NCBI GenBank assembly: GCA_963847235.1
Contig: CAWJYU010000004.1
Span: forward strand, 1-64,000
Reading direction: 5' to 3'
DNA length: 64,000 bases
Origin: JACDAN01 sp963847235
GTDB lineage: Bacteria > Actinomycetota > Thermoleophilia > Gaiellales > Gaiellaceae
This document shows positions 7,539-16,431 of this stretch, piece by piece. Position numbers and translations under genes: made by a program. The notes beneath the pieces are model-generated. The model was not told the origin of the DNA. It was given only the letters and a program-made list of their open reading frames with translations, and ran no database searches. Position 1 is the stretch's first letter, and each line of letters begins with the position of its first letter.

Positions 7539-10045
7539 GTGGGCGCAAGGCCTTTGCCAGCCGGCACGGTCACCTTCCTCTTCACCGACGTCGAAGGGTC
7601 GACCCGCCTCCTTCAGGAGCACGGGCCCGCCTACGCCGCTCTCCTCGAAGACCATCGGCGGGTGATCCGCGAGGCCTTCGGGCGACACGACGGGGTCGAG
7701 GTGGACACCCAGGGCGACGCGTTCTTCGTCGCGTTCTCGCGGGCGGCCGACGCCGTCGCCGCCGCGGCCGAGGCGCAGAGGGCGCTCGGAGCCGGGCCGA
7801 TCCGGTCCGGATGGGCATCCACACCGGCGAGCCGCTCGTGACCCAAGAGGGCTACGTCGGCATGGACGTCCACCGCGCGGCGCGGATCGCAGCCTCGGCG
7901 CACGGCGGCCAGATCGTCGTCTCCGGGTCGACGCGGCGCCTTCTCGAGGCAGAGGCTCCGATCCGCGACCTCGGCGAGCACCGCCTGAAGGACCTGATCG
8001 GCGCAGAGCGCCTCTTCCAGCTCGGCGAGGGCGAGTTCCCGCCCCTCCGGACGCTCGACGCAACCAACCTGCCGGTCGTCTCGATCCCGCTCGTCGGCCG
8101 CGAGCGGGAGCTCGAGGAGCTCGTCGCGATGCTCTCGAACGGGACGCGCCTCATCACCATCACGGGCCCGGGCGGCACGGGCAAGACACGGCTCGCTCTC
8201 CAGCTCGCGGCGGAGTTCGTCGGGAAGCTCCACGACGGGGTCTTCTGGGTGTCGCTCGCGGGTCTGACGGATCCCGAGCTCCTGCCCTCGGAGGTCGCCC
8301 AGACGATCGGGGCCCCCGACGACCTCACGGGATTCCTCCGCGGGAGGGAGCTCCTACTCCTGCTCGACAACTTCGAGCACCTCCTCACCGCCGCTCCCGT
8401 CGTCAGCGCTGTCCTCGGCGCCTGCCCCCAGGTACGGGTGCTCCTCACGAGCCGAGCACCGCTCCGTGTGGCGGGGGAGCACGAGTACCGGCTCGAGCCG
8501 CTTCCGCAGAAGCAGGCGGCCGCACTCTTCGTCGAGCGAGCCCGGGCCGTCGGGCGCGATGTCGCTCCCGACGTGACCGTGGAGGAGATCTGCCGCCGCC
8601 TCGACGGCCTCCCACTCGCGGTCGAGCTCGCCGCGGCGCGGACGAGGCTGCTCGCGCCCGAGCGGCTTCTCGAGCGGCTCGACTCGGCGCTCGCTGTCCT
8701 GACGAGCGGTGCCCGCGACGCGCCCGAGCGCCACCAGACTCTGCGTGCGACGATCGAATGGAGCTACGACCTCCTCGAACCGCGCACCCGTGAACTGTTC
8801 GCCCAGCTCTCGGTCTTCTCCGGCACGTTCCCACTGGAGGCAGCCGAGGAGGTCTGCGGGGCGGAGCTCGACGATCTTGGCACGCTCGTCGACTACAGCC
8901 TCGTCAAGCCGATCGGCGACGACCGGTTCTTCATGCTCGAGACCATCGGCGAGTACGCCCTCGAGAAGCTCCGGGAGGGGAACGAGGAGGAGGAGCTGCG
9001 CCGGCGCCACGCCGGCTTCTTTTCCGCAGTTGCCGAACAGGCCTACGCAGATCGCTTCGACGCAGAGGCCGAGTGGTCTGCACGGCTCGAGAGGGACCAT
9101 GACGACCTCCGGTCGGCGCTCGACTGGCTGTCGGAAAGGGACGCAGACCGTGCGCTCGAGCTCGCGGGGGCACTCGGTTGGTTCTGGCTCTCGCGCGGGC
9201 TGATACGCGAGGGCTGCGGGCGCCTCGCCGCGGCGCTCGCCGCCTCCGGCCTGACCGGTCGGCCCCGCGCCCGCGCGCTCACGGCCTCCGGTGCGCTGGT
9301 CGCGCGGGCGGGTGAAGCGGCTGCTGGGATCGCGCAGCTCGACGCTGCTGTGGCGATGTGGCGCGAGCTCGGCGACGTCGACGAGCTCGCATCGGCGCTC
9401 GACAGCCGCGGCTGGCCACTCGTCTACGACTCCAGGGACAACACGCGCGCGCTGGAGGCGTTCGAGCAGAGTCTCGAGCTTCGCCGGGAGCTCGGCGACG
9501 CTGCGGGAGTGGCGCGTGCCCTCGTCGGCATCGCTCAGGTGCTGGTCGCCAGGGGCGAGACGGAGCGCGCAGAAGCGATCGCGCACGACCTGCTCGACAG
9601 GGCGGCCGGCGATGCGCGCACAGTGCACTTTGCGTACCACTTCCTCGCCGACTGCGCGCTCATCCGCGGTGACTCCGAGGAGGCGGGAACCCGCTACCGG
9701 CAGAGTCTGCGGGCCGCCCTTCCGCTCGGCGACGTCGTCGAGACGAGCTTCGAGGTGCAGGGCGTGGCGATGTCGGAGGCCGCGGCGGGCAATCCGCACC
9801 GCGCGCTCGTTCTCGCGGGGTCGGTCGAGGCGCTCTGGGAATCACTCGGTCTGTCCATATCGATTGCCTTCTGGGACGCGCTGCTCGAGCGGTACCTCGC
9901 TCCTGCGAGTGCGTCGCTCGGGGACGAGTACGACGCCGTCCGTGCCGAGGGGCGCGCGCTCGCCTTCGAAGACGCCGTCGAGCTCGCGCTGCGCGACGAC
10001 GCTCGGCCGGCGACGGCTGAGAGCGCGAGACCGGAAAACTCGTAG
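7539..10045 (+). CDS. Class III cyclase domain - NB-ARC-like ATPase - TPR signalling protein (one frameshift)
   Basis: From GTG 7539 the first frame encodes the start of a class III nucleotide cyclase domain (TFLFTDVEGSTRLLQ, TQGDAFFVAF); a single-base shift near 7800 leads to the second frame with GIHTGEP and VHRAARIA. Then comes a STAND/AAA ATPase with Walker A GPGGTGKT (about 8164), Walker B LLLLDNFEHLL and LLTSRAPLRV, followed by a winged-helix (RATIEWSYDLL) and helical repeats with TPR character. The full protein is about 835 residues, the common actinobacterial architecture of cyclase-fused signalling ATPases lacking a LuxR HTH. FTD and GDA-type residues suggest catalytic potential. Its 3' end is duplicated at 13136-13600. 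Confidence 0.85.
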
Positions 10046-10175
10046 CGTCCGTCCACCGCGTCGGGGCGCAAACGTCAAGATGTTGATGGCGATGCTCGGG
10101 GGAAGCGAGCGCTGCAGAAGAACACGCGGGAGCAGCTGGCTGACCTCAGCGCCCAGGTCGGCGATCGAACTCACA

Positions 10176-11501
10176 ATGGGAGAATCGGATGATGGCGATC
10201 ACCGGCACCGGACAGCGGCCGCGGGCTTGCACGAGCTAGGCGAGATGGGTGAGGGTCGCCAATCACCGCTGAACCTGAATTCATTGCTGGCGGCGGTCGA
10301 GGCGGCGCCGCCGGTCGCGGCGGTCGATGTGCTCGCCGCCGCGCTAGCGGAAGCGATCGGTGCCCGCGAGGTCAGCTTCCTGATCGCTGACTTCAGCGGG
10401 CGGTCGCTGATCCGACTTGGCCACTCGGGCGGGACGAGGGAAATGCGGTTGCAGGGGAAGGAGACTGCGGAACGGGTGGCGTTGTTTGGGACGCCGCACG
10501 GGCAGGCGTTAGCCGCCCAGGCCGTCGAGGTGATCGTCGAGGATGGCGGCGCTCGCTTGTTCGCGCCGGTGACCAGCCGCGGTGAAGCGGTCGGTGTTCT
10601 GGAGTTGGGCCTGGAAGATTTCCCGGCTGAGCAGACAGTGGCCGATGTGGCTCTTGCAGCGCACTTCTTGGCGTACGTGGTGATTGCGAACCGCCGGTAC
10701 ACCGATCTCTTCGAGTGGGGACAGCGCTCGGTTCCGTTGTCGTTGGCGGCGGAGATCCAGCATCGGCTGTTGCCTGGTGCCTTTACGTGCGAGGCCGGAC
10801 AGTTCACTCTCGCCGCCTGGCTGCAGCCGGCGGGTGAGATCGGCGGTGACACCTTCGACTTTTCGCTCGAGCGCGACACATTGCATTTGTCGATGACCGA
10901 CGCAATGGGCCACACGATGGACGCCGCCCTGTTGGCCACGGTATTGGTCGGAGGTCTACGCAACGCTCGCCGGCGGGGGGTTGAGCTGGCCGAGCAGGCG
11001 CGGCTGGCGAATGATGCGCTGGCCAAGCAGGCGGGCGAGGGGCAGTTCGTTACCGGCCTGCTCGTGCGGATTGACCTGGCCAGTGCGACGGCGGGCATCG
11101 TCAACGCCGGCCATCCCCCGCCGCTCCGGCTTCGGGGCGGGACGTTCGAACAACTTCGTCTGGAGGCTGACCGCCCGTTCGGACTGGTGTCCGGTCGCAG
11201 CTACCGGGTGCAGGCGCTCCCATTGGAGGTGGGCGACCGGCTGATGTTCGTGACCGACGGCATGCTGGAGCGCGACGCGTCCCGGATGAACATCGCCGCC
11301 ATCCTGACCGCCAGCATGAACATGCACGCCCGCGAGGCGGTGCAGCACCTCACCCAGGCGGTCCTCCAGGCAAGCGGCGGTCAGCTACGCGACGACGCCA
11401 CGGCCCTGTGTCTCGACTGGCATGGCGGCCCTCCCCGCGACCGCGACGCCACTTCGGGAGCAGACCGCGAAGGGCGACTCCATCAAGCAGCGTCGGCCTG
11501 A
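10176..11501 (+). CDS. SpoIIE-type PP2C serine phosphatase with GAF-like sensor
   Basis: The N-terminal about 180 residues (SLLAAVEAAPPVAAVDVLA ... FAPVTSRGEAVGVLELG) resemble a GAF sensor; the C-terminal half is a SpoIIE-like PP2C with SLAAEIQHRLLPG, GEIGGDTFDF, DAMGHTMDAALLA, NAGHPPPLRL and LMFVTDGMLER. Such proteins dephosphorylate anti-sigma-factor antagonists in partner-switching. Several in-frame starts exist (10080, 10176, 10245); 10176 is chosen because the region before it has weak coding character. Codon use is visibly less GC-rich (many TTG, GTT) than neighbours, suggesting acquisition. Confidence 0.85.
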   Translation: MGESDDGDHRHRTAAAGLHELGEMGEGRQSPLNLNSLLAAVEAAPPVAAVDVLAAALAEAIGAREVSFLIADFSGRSLIRLGHSGGTREMRLQGKETAERVALFGTPHGQALAAQAVEVIVEDGGARLFAPVTSRGEAVGVLELGLEDFPAEQTVADVALAAHFLAYVVIANRRYTDLFEWGQRSVPLSLAAEIQHRLLPGAFTCEAGQFTLAAWLQPAGEIGGDTFDFSLERDTLHLSMTDAMGHTMDAALLATVLVGGLRNARRRGVELAEQARLANDALAKQAGEGQFVTGLLVRIDLASATAGIVNAGHPPPLRLRGGTFEQLRLEADRPFGLVSGRSYRVQALPLEVGDRLMFVTDGMLERDASRMNIAAILTASMNMHAREAVQHLTQAVLQASGGQLRDDATALCLDWHGGPPRDRDATSGADREGRLHQAASA

Positions 11502-11530
11502 ACGGCGCAGGAGGCTCGCCAGTTTTGCGC

Positions 11531-12181
11531 CTACGTCGGGTGGCGCCGCCGGCCCTGGATCAGCGCGTGGTTGAGCATCGTCGCGTCCTCGTCTTCGCGC
11601 GCGACGACGACGATCTTGTTCCAGACGCCCGGATAGACGACCCGCTCGCTGTACAGCTGAGTCCGAAAGCCTTCCGTGTAGACCCGGGGAAGGGCGTCGC
11701 CGGCGCCGTACATACGCCGCCCGCCGTCGCTCCCACGGATGACTGCGACGAGGTCGCGTGTCTCCTCGTAGTCGTCAGCTGCGACGAACTCGGCTAGCGG
11801 CCGCTGCGGGGATCCACTACTCAGGAAGGCGACGACGTACTTTCGGTCGCGCCCCCACTTGTTCTTGCGAATCGTCTCGCCAAGACCGATATGAACCGCG
11901 CCTTCGGCGCGCGTCACACCCATGAACACGCGGTAGCGCGAATAGCGCTCGCGCTCTTCCGGCCACTGATACGACTGGCCCTCCCGCTCCTGCACGAGCC
12001 CCCAATCCTCGGCGAGATCCGCCGCCCTCGGCCCACGAGCAGGGGCGGCCCCTTTCCGATCTGTGCCATCGGCATCAACAGGCTTGATGATCGGATTGTC
12101 GAAGCCCGCCTGCGCGAGCTGAATCAGAAGTGGGCCGAGCTCCCGATCCGGAACGCGCTCCAATGTCACGGAGAAGGGCAC
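11531..12181 (-). CDS. Unknown protein
   Basis: I do not recognise this 216-residue protein. The GTG start at 12181 gives a soluble, charged sequence with no signal peptide or membrane helix. The N-terminus (SVTLERVPDRELGPLLIQLAQAGFD) looks like a small alpha/beta domain, followed by a linker; the middle shows YRVFMGVTRAEGAVHIGLG and the C-terminus VVYPGVWNKIVVVAREDED and NHALIQ. It is convergent with the phosphatase gene (30 nt apart), lies in the accessory stretch between duplicated ends, and is preceded by an unusual TACGTT palindrome cluster. Confidence 0.6.
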   Translation of the reverse strand: MPFSVTLERVPDRELGPLLIQLAQAGFDNPIIKPVDADGTDRKGAAPARGPRAADLAEDWGLVQEREGQSYQWPEERERYSRYRVFMGVTRAEGAVHIGLGETIRKNKWGRDRKYVVAFLSSGSPQRPLAEFVAADDYEETRDLVAVIRGSDGGRRMYGAGDALPRVYTEGFRTQLYSERVVYPGVWNKIVVVAREDEDATMLNHALIQGRRRHPT

Positions 12182-12195
12182 ATTGCCTCAGCGCT

Positions 12196-12238
12196 TACGT
12201 TGATAACGTATGGAAACGTAACTCCGTAAATCTACGTT
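12196..12238. promoter_or_regulatory. Cluster of TACGTT/AACGTA half-sites, putative operator
   Basis: Four copies of the same hexamer lie in 43 nt: TACGTT (12196-12201), AACGTA (12205-12210), AACGTA (12215-12220) and TACGTT (12233-12238), making two inverted pairs in an AT-rich island within GC-rich DNA. The cluster sits just upstream of the minus-strand unknown gene (start 12181) and 163 nt upstream of the plus-strand gene at 12401, so it could control either. No regulator is adjacent. Confidence 0.55.
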
Positions 12239-12317
12239 GTCAAGAAGCCTGCTACAGTGCGTGGTGCGCGAAGACCCAGACGGAAGCCGTCGAGGCTCCG
12301 AGGATTCTCCTCTTTCG

Positions 12318-12388
12318 ACTGTCACACCGGGCCTAAGCGCACCAAGGAGAGCTCAACCGGCAGGCTCTTCAGCCTGAAGCGTGACAGT
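12318..12388 (+). promoter_or_regulatory. Possible structured mRNA leader
   Basis: An 8-bp pairing ACTGTCAC (12318-12325) with GTGACAGT (12381-12388) would close a multi-nucleotide loop that contains an internal hairpin CAGGCT-CTTC-AGCCTG (12361-12376). The closing stem ends 12 nt before the ATG at 12401 and touches the TTAGGAG ribosome-binding site, so folding could affect translation. It matches no riboswitch class I can name. Confidence 0.4.
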
Positions 12389-12400
12389 TAGGAGCATCAG

Positions 12401-12727
12401 ATGCATGCCACCATCCGACGGTACGAGGGCATCGACCAGGATCGCACGGAGGAGCTGACCAAGAAAGTCGGCGAGAGCCTTCTGCCGCGCCTGAGCGAGA
12501 TGCCTGGCTTCAAGAGTTACCACCTCATCGAGGCCGACAAGGGCGTCATGAGCTCCATCTCCTTCTTCGACACGTCGGCGCAGGCCGACGAGTCGACCCG
12601 CGTCGTAGCCACCTGGGTGCGCGAGGAGAAGTTGGAGCGGGCACTTCCGAATCCGCCCAAGGTCACGGGCGGCGACGTGATCGTGGAGAAAACGTTCGTG
12701 AAAACGAACGGACTCGTCCGCGCGTAA
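12401..12727 (+). CDS. Antibiotic biosynthesis monooxygenase (ABM)-fold protein
   Basis: The 108-residue protein has the dimeric alpha/beta-barrel pattern: an N-terminal strand (MHATIRRYEG), helix (TEELTKKVGESLLPRLSEMPGF), strand SYHLIEADKGVMSSISFFDTS and a final helix/strand. ABM-fold proteins include small cofactor-free monooxygenases and stress proteins; the substrate cannot be told. It has an AGGAG site 8 nt upstream, a possible structured leader, and a terminator hairpin 15 nt after its stop, so it is probably a single-gene unit. Confidence 0.75.
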   Translation: MHATIRRYEGIDQDRTEELTKKVGESLLPRLSEMPGFKSYHLIEADKGVMSSISFFDTSAQADESTRVVATWVREEKLERALPNPPKVTGGDVIVEKTFVKTNGLVRA

Positions 12728-12742
12728 CCCCGACCGCAGCAA

Positions 12743-12770
12743 GGGGAGGCCCGCACCGCGGGGCCTCCCC
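12743..12770 (+). terminator. Hairpin terminator after ABM-fold gene
   Basis: The stem GGGGAGGCCC (12743-12752) pairs with GGGCCTCCCC (12761-12770). There is no clear T-run after it, so it is a GC-rich hairpin of the kind common in actinobacteria. Confidence 0.6.
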
Positions 12771-12849
12771 AGTCCCAAGTACGTTGTTCTGCACATCGCT
12801 TTGCTGAGTTAACGGCCCAGCGAGGCCGACCCCATAGAGGGAGGCCGTC

Positions 12850-13065
12850 ATGGCCGAAGCACTTCTAACCAGGAACCAAGAGATCGAGCGGACACTCCAA
12901 GAGAAACGCGCGCAGGGCTACCGAATCGAGTCTCACAACGACACGCAGGCGGTGGTCTTGATCAGGGGTCGGCGCCGGTTCTTCAACCTGCGCCGCGGGG
13001 ACGACTTGCGCTACCGGCTGTCGTTCGACGAACACGGCCACGCTAGCAGCCGAGCGATCGCGTAA
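12850..13065 (+). CDS. Small conserved-type hypothetical protein
   Basis: The 71-residue basic protein begins with an alpha-helical segment (LTRNQEIERTLQEKRAQ) and continues with strands GYRIESHNDTQAVVLIRGRRRFFNLRRG and a final YRLSFDEHGHA. No catalytic motif is seen. Small proteins of this pattern, with a helix followed by a GYR-IES-TQAVL sheet, occur in actinobacteria, often next to membrane anchors; here it stands alone with its own terminator at 13100. The function is unknown. Confidence 0.7.
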   Translation: MAEALLTRNQEIERTLQEKRAQGYRIESHNDTQAVVLIRGRRRFFNLRRGDDLRYRLSFDEHGHASSRAIA

Positions 13066-13099
13066 AACGTCGCCGAGAACGTTCGAGTCCGATGTAAGG

Positions 13100-13128
13100 A
13101 AGGCCCGCGCTTGCGGGCCTTTCTCTTA
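13100..13128 (+). terminator. Intrinsic terminator
   Basis: The stem AAGGCCCGC (13100-13108) pairs with GCGGGCCTT (13113-13121) around GCTT, followed by TCTCTTA. It ends the small gene at 12850-13065. Confidence 0.85.
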
Positions 13129-13135
13129 GTCCTAG

Positions 13136-13600
13136 TCGGTTGCTCGGGCAGACGCTGGGGAGGCGGCCGCAGGGATCGCGGAGCTCGACGCCGCTGTGGC
13201 GATGTGGCGCGAGCTCGGCGACGTCGACGAGCTCGCATCGGCGCTCGACAGCCGCGGCTGGCCACTCGTCTACGACTCCAGGGACAACACGCGCGCGCTG
13301 GAGGCGTTCGAGCAGAGTCTCGAGCTCCGCCGGGAGCTCGGCGCGGCGGGAGTGACCCGCGCCCTCGTCGGCATCGCTCAGGTGCTAGTCGCCTGGGTTC
13401 TGGAACGCTGCTCGAGCGGTACCTCGCTCCTGCGAGGCGTCGCTCGGGGACGAGTACGACGCCGTCCGTGCCGAGGGGCGCGCGCTCGCCTTCGACGACG
13501 CCGTCGAACTCGCGCTCCACGACGACACTCAGCCGGCGACGCCTGAAGGCGCAAGCGCGAGACCGGAAGACTCGTAGCGTCCGTCACCGCGTCGGGGGCG
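13136..13600 (+). pseudogene. Decayed copy of the 3' end of the cyclase-ATPase gene
   Basis: This stretch matches two separate parts of the gene at 7539-10045: about 13136-13395 matches 9297-9551, and about 13400-13600 matches 9868-10068, including the stop codon and about 20 bases beyond it. The parts are joined by a deletion of roughly 315 nt, and small indels break the frame. Long stretches, for example that encoding WRELGDVDELASALDSRG, are identical or nearly so. No promoter or start is present, so it is a non-functional partial duplicate. With the parent copy it brackets the accessory genes at 10.1-13.1 kb. Confidence 0.9.
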
Positions 13601-13637
13601 CCTGGCTACTGCAGCAGTGACTGTTCCGCCATCTGCC

Positions 13638-14794
13638 TCAGCGGTGGCCGATGGCGGAGAGTTGCTCGGCTAGGCGGCGGCGAAAGGCGGGCACGTGTGC
13701 GAGGAGGCGTAGCGCCACGTTGCGCAGCGGGCGAACCGCCGGCGGGGCGGTGGCCAGTCGGGTGAGGCGGTGGGCGAGTGCGACCACATGTATCGCCTCG
13801 GCACGACTGCCGGCCGCGTACTCGTCGAGCTTGTCCTCGCGACCCTCGCGCAGCGCGACCGATAGTGCATCTCCGAGAGTCACCGCATCGCGCAGGCCGA
13901 GGTTCATGCCTTGCCCACCTGCCGGGCTGTGCGTGTGTGCGGCGTCGCCGGCGAGCAGCACCCGCCCGGCCCGGTACTGGTCGGCCACCTGTTCGTGGAT
14001 CCGAAACCTGGATCCCCAGATCACTTCAGTCACCGTCGCCGTGATGCGACGCGGACCCGAGTGTTCAGCAGTTGCTGCGCAAAGGCGACATCCGGTTGCT
14101 CGGGCGCATCGTCGACTTCAGCCACGAGCCGGAACGACCCGTCCGGGAGCGGCGCCACGACCAGCATGCCGGGTTTGGAGAAGAACAGCAGGACCTGGTC
14201 GGCCGGCAGGCCGCTCTCCACCCGGACGTCAGCCAGCGCGAAGGACAGCGACAACGCATCGTTGCCGTTATGGCCGAGCCCGGCCAGGTCGCGGATCGTG
14301 CTGTTCATGCCATCGGCCGCAACGACGTACTGGGCCTTGATCATGTGGCCGCCCTCCAGCGTGACCTCGGCACCGTCGGCGGTCTGGCTCACTCCGGTGG
14401 CGACGTACGGACGGTGGACCCTGCCGCCGAGTTCCTCGAGGCGGTCGAGCAAGACCTGCTCGGTGATGTTCTGCGGGATCATCAGCGTGTACGGATACTC
14501 CGTAGGAAGCTGATCGAATCGGACCGGCACGAGCTCGCGGTCCCCATCGCGGATGGTGAACTGCCGAGCCTGGATGCCGAGCCCTGCCAGTCGCTTCGAG
14601 ACGCCGATCTGCTCGAGCATCTCGAGGGTCCGCGCGTGCACGACAGCGGCGCGCGACGTATTCGCCCCTGCCGCCTGCCGCTCAACGACGGTGACGTCAC
14701 GACCATGCCCGGCCAACGAGGCGGCAACGGCCAATCCCACCGGTCCTGCACCGACAACCAGCACCTCGGTCCGATCAGGAACCTCACTCATCAC
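13638..14794 (-). CDS. FAD-dependent aromatic-ring monooxygenase (one frameshift)
   Basis: The N-terminal frame (14030-14794) has the FAD-binding GxGxxG motif in VVGAGPVGLAVA, and the VVAADGMNSTIR (DG) motif. After a single-base shift near 14035 the second frame continues with the second FAD motif AGRVLLAGDAAHTHSPAGGQGMNLGLRDA. Joined, they give about 385 residues, the size of UbiH/PheA/TfdB-type flavin monooxygenases that hydroxylate aromatic substrates using NAD(P)H. The substrate is unknown. It is on the opposite strand to the neighbouring truncated haemoglobin and has a GGGAAGGAGA site before its ATG. Confidence 0.85.
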
Positions 14795-15075
14795 GATCTC
14801 CTTCCCTCGGGGCTTCAGCTGACTCGGCTGGGAGGGTGGCCGAGTAGGTTCAGCGCCTCGTCGGTGGGCTCCCTTTCGGTCGCCGGGTCGTCCGCGTCAA
14901 CCCGCTCTACGAAATCTCGCAGCTGTCGCTTCCGAGCGTAAGACGGGAGACTTGTGGTTTAGGGGGCGGGTTTCTGGCCTGATCAGGCGCAGTACGCCGT
15001 TCGCCCGAACGTAAGGAATGGCGTGCGGACCAACACTAAGGAGGCGGGACGGACTTCTAAGGAGAGGAGTGACGC
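14795..15075. other. Intergenic region between monooxygenase and haemoglobin genes
   Basis: About 280 nt with divergent genes on both sides, so it should hold both promoters, though none stands out. On the minus strand (about 14818-14950) there is a short open frame without any usual start codon whose peptide (ending LNLLGHPPSRVS) looks protein-like; it may be the tail of a lost gene. Confidence 0.4.
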
Positions 15076-15483
15076 ATGGGAGAGCCGTCGTTGTACGAAC
15101 GCCTCGGGGGCGTCTACGCCATTAGCGCGGTCGTCGACAGTTTCAGCGACCAGTTGGTGGAGAAAGGCACGATCGAGGAGCAGAACTCGAGTATCAAGGA
15201 CTGGAACGAGGACAAGGCCGCATCTCGGCTGCCCGGCCTGAAATTCCTGCGGACACTGTGGCTCTGTGCGATCGCCGGCGGGCCGTTCGAGTACACGGGC
15301 CTACCTCTGGGCGACGCACATTCGGATCTGCGACTCTCGTCGTCTGACTTCGATCAGGTCGCGGCGGTGCTTGCCGACACGCTCGAACACTTCAACGTGC
15401 CGCCGCGTGAGAAGGAGGAGGTGTTGGGTGCCTTCGAGGCGCACAAGCCTGAGGTCACGGCTGGTTCCAGCTCGCTCACATAA
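15076..15483 (+). CDS. Truncated haemoglobin-like protein
   Basis: The 135-residue protein starts SLYERLGGVYAISAVVDSFSDQLVE, the typical start of group 1 truncated haemoglobins, and continues with the FG/H-helix region GLPLGDAHSDLRLSSSDFDQVAAVLADTLEHFNVPPREKEEVL. The histidine in DAHSDL is the expected proximal-haem position. The segment KFLRTLWLCAIAGGPFEYTG also fits. It could bind O2 or detoxify NO; next to a flavin monooxygenase it may serve oxygen supply (inference). A strong AAGGAGAGGAG site lies just before ATG 15076. Confidence 0.85.
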   Translation: MGEPSLYERLGGVYAISAVVDSFSDQLVEKGTIEEQNSSIKDWNEDKAASRLPGLKFLRTLWLCAIAGGPFEYTGLPLGDAHSDLRLSSSDFDQVAAVLADTLEHFNVPPREKEEVLGAFEAHKPEVTAGSSSLT

Positions 15484-15573
15484 GCCTGAAGAGCCCGGCC
15501 GTAGCTAGCGTCTCGGCGTTGTCCGCGCGGTCGCCTCGACCGCTGCAGCGGTGTGGCCTAGGCGAGGCCGTGG

Positions 15574-16326
15574 TCAGTGTTGCGTTGGCAGCGGTTGTTC
15601 GACGCGCACCCTCTGCGGGCCCGCGAGTCTTGACGCTGCCCGGCGGCGCTCGTCGGCCCGCCGGCTGGCGGGGGCGAAGGCGCTCCAGGCGAACCAGCGT
15701 CCGAACCCGCGCTGAAGCGCCCTCGGGCCGCTCATGGTCAGCTCGCGAGCCCGGAGTGCGCCGGCCAACTCGGCGCGCCCTAGATAGACACGGTAGAGGG
15801 TCGCCGTGTCGACCGTGACCTCGAGATCGACGTCGAACCCGGGGTGCTGGAGGCAGACAGAGACCTCGGACGGCTCGAGCACCATCCAGTAGCGCTTCGC
15901 CGGGTTGCGGAAGTCGAACTTGACCACTATGCGACTGGGGGGAAGCTGCTCGCGATCGACGTGGCGGGCCATCCAGACGATCAAGAGGTCGGGGTCGAGT
16001 TCATCGGGGCGGGGATCGGTGAACGACCAGGTCGCGCCCCACTCGCCGATCGCCTGCACGACCGCCTCCAGGTCGCGGCCGGCGAGCGTCAGGCGATAGT
16101 CCAGGGTCCTCCCCTTGGGGCCGACGCGCCGCTCGACGATCTCGGCGCGCTCGAGCGAGCGCAGCCGATCGGCGAGGACCGAGCGCGAGATCCCCGGTAG
16201 GCCGCGATGGAGCTCGTTGAACCCGCTCGCACCGCCCAGCATCTCGCGCACGATCAGGAGTGTCCAGCGGTCGCCCAGGACCTCGCTCGCCTTGGCGATC
16301 GGGCAGTACTGCGCGTAGCTCCTCAC
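15574..16326 (-). CDS. HxlR-family transcriptional regulator with SCP2-like C-terminal domain
   Basis: The N-terminal 100 residues form an HxlR winged helix: CPIAKASEVLGDRWTLLIVREML with the family cysteine at residue 8, then FNELHRGLPGISRSVLADRLRSLE and RRVGPKGRTLDYRLT. The C-terminal about 130 residues (VVKFDFRNPAKRYWMVLEPSEVSVC ... VTVDTATLYRVYLG) resemble the lipid-binding SCP2-like domain often fused to such regulators. It starts at GTG 16326. It is divergent from the FAD oxidase, with a palindrome at 16365-16391 between them that is its likely operator. Confidence 0.85.
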   Translation of the reverse strand: MRSYAQYCPIAKASEVLGDRWTLLIVREMLGGASGFNELHRGLPGISRSVLADRLRSLERAEIVERRVGPKGRTLDYRLTLAGRDLEAVVQAIGEWGATWSFTDPRPDELDPDLLIVWMARHVDREQLPPSRIVVKFDFRNPAKRYWMVLEPSEVSVCLQHPGFDVDLEVTVDTATLYRVYLGRAELAGALRARELTMSGPRALQRGFGRWFAWSAFAPASRRADERRRAASRLAGPQRVRVEQPLPTQH

Positions 16327-16364
16327 CCTCGAGGAATGCTAGCCCCGGATCCGGGACAGGTTCG

Positions 16365-16391
16365 GAATTCGAACCACTTGGTTCGAAATTC
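16365..16391. promoter_or_regulatory. Palindromic operator, likely bound by the HxlR regulator
   Basis: The core TTCGAACC-ACTT-GGTTCGAA (16368-16387) is a perfect 8-bp inverted repeat, extended by GAATTC / GAAATTC on the two sides. It lies 39 nt upstream of the HxlR GTG and 41 nt upstream of the oxidase ATG, a suitable place to control both genes. Confidence 0.75.
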
Positions 16392-16431
16392 GGTCTAGTC
16401 GCGTCTCGAGCATCTCCGTAGCGTCGATCGC

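Noticed and set aside
10080..10191. Short frame before the phosphatase with helical peptide (ALQKNTREQLADLSAQVG)
   Set aside because: Too short and without a start; it may be a fragment of an interrupted gene but cannot be supported as a gene.
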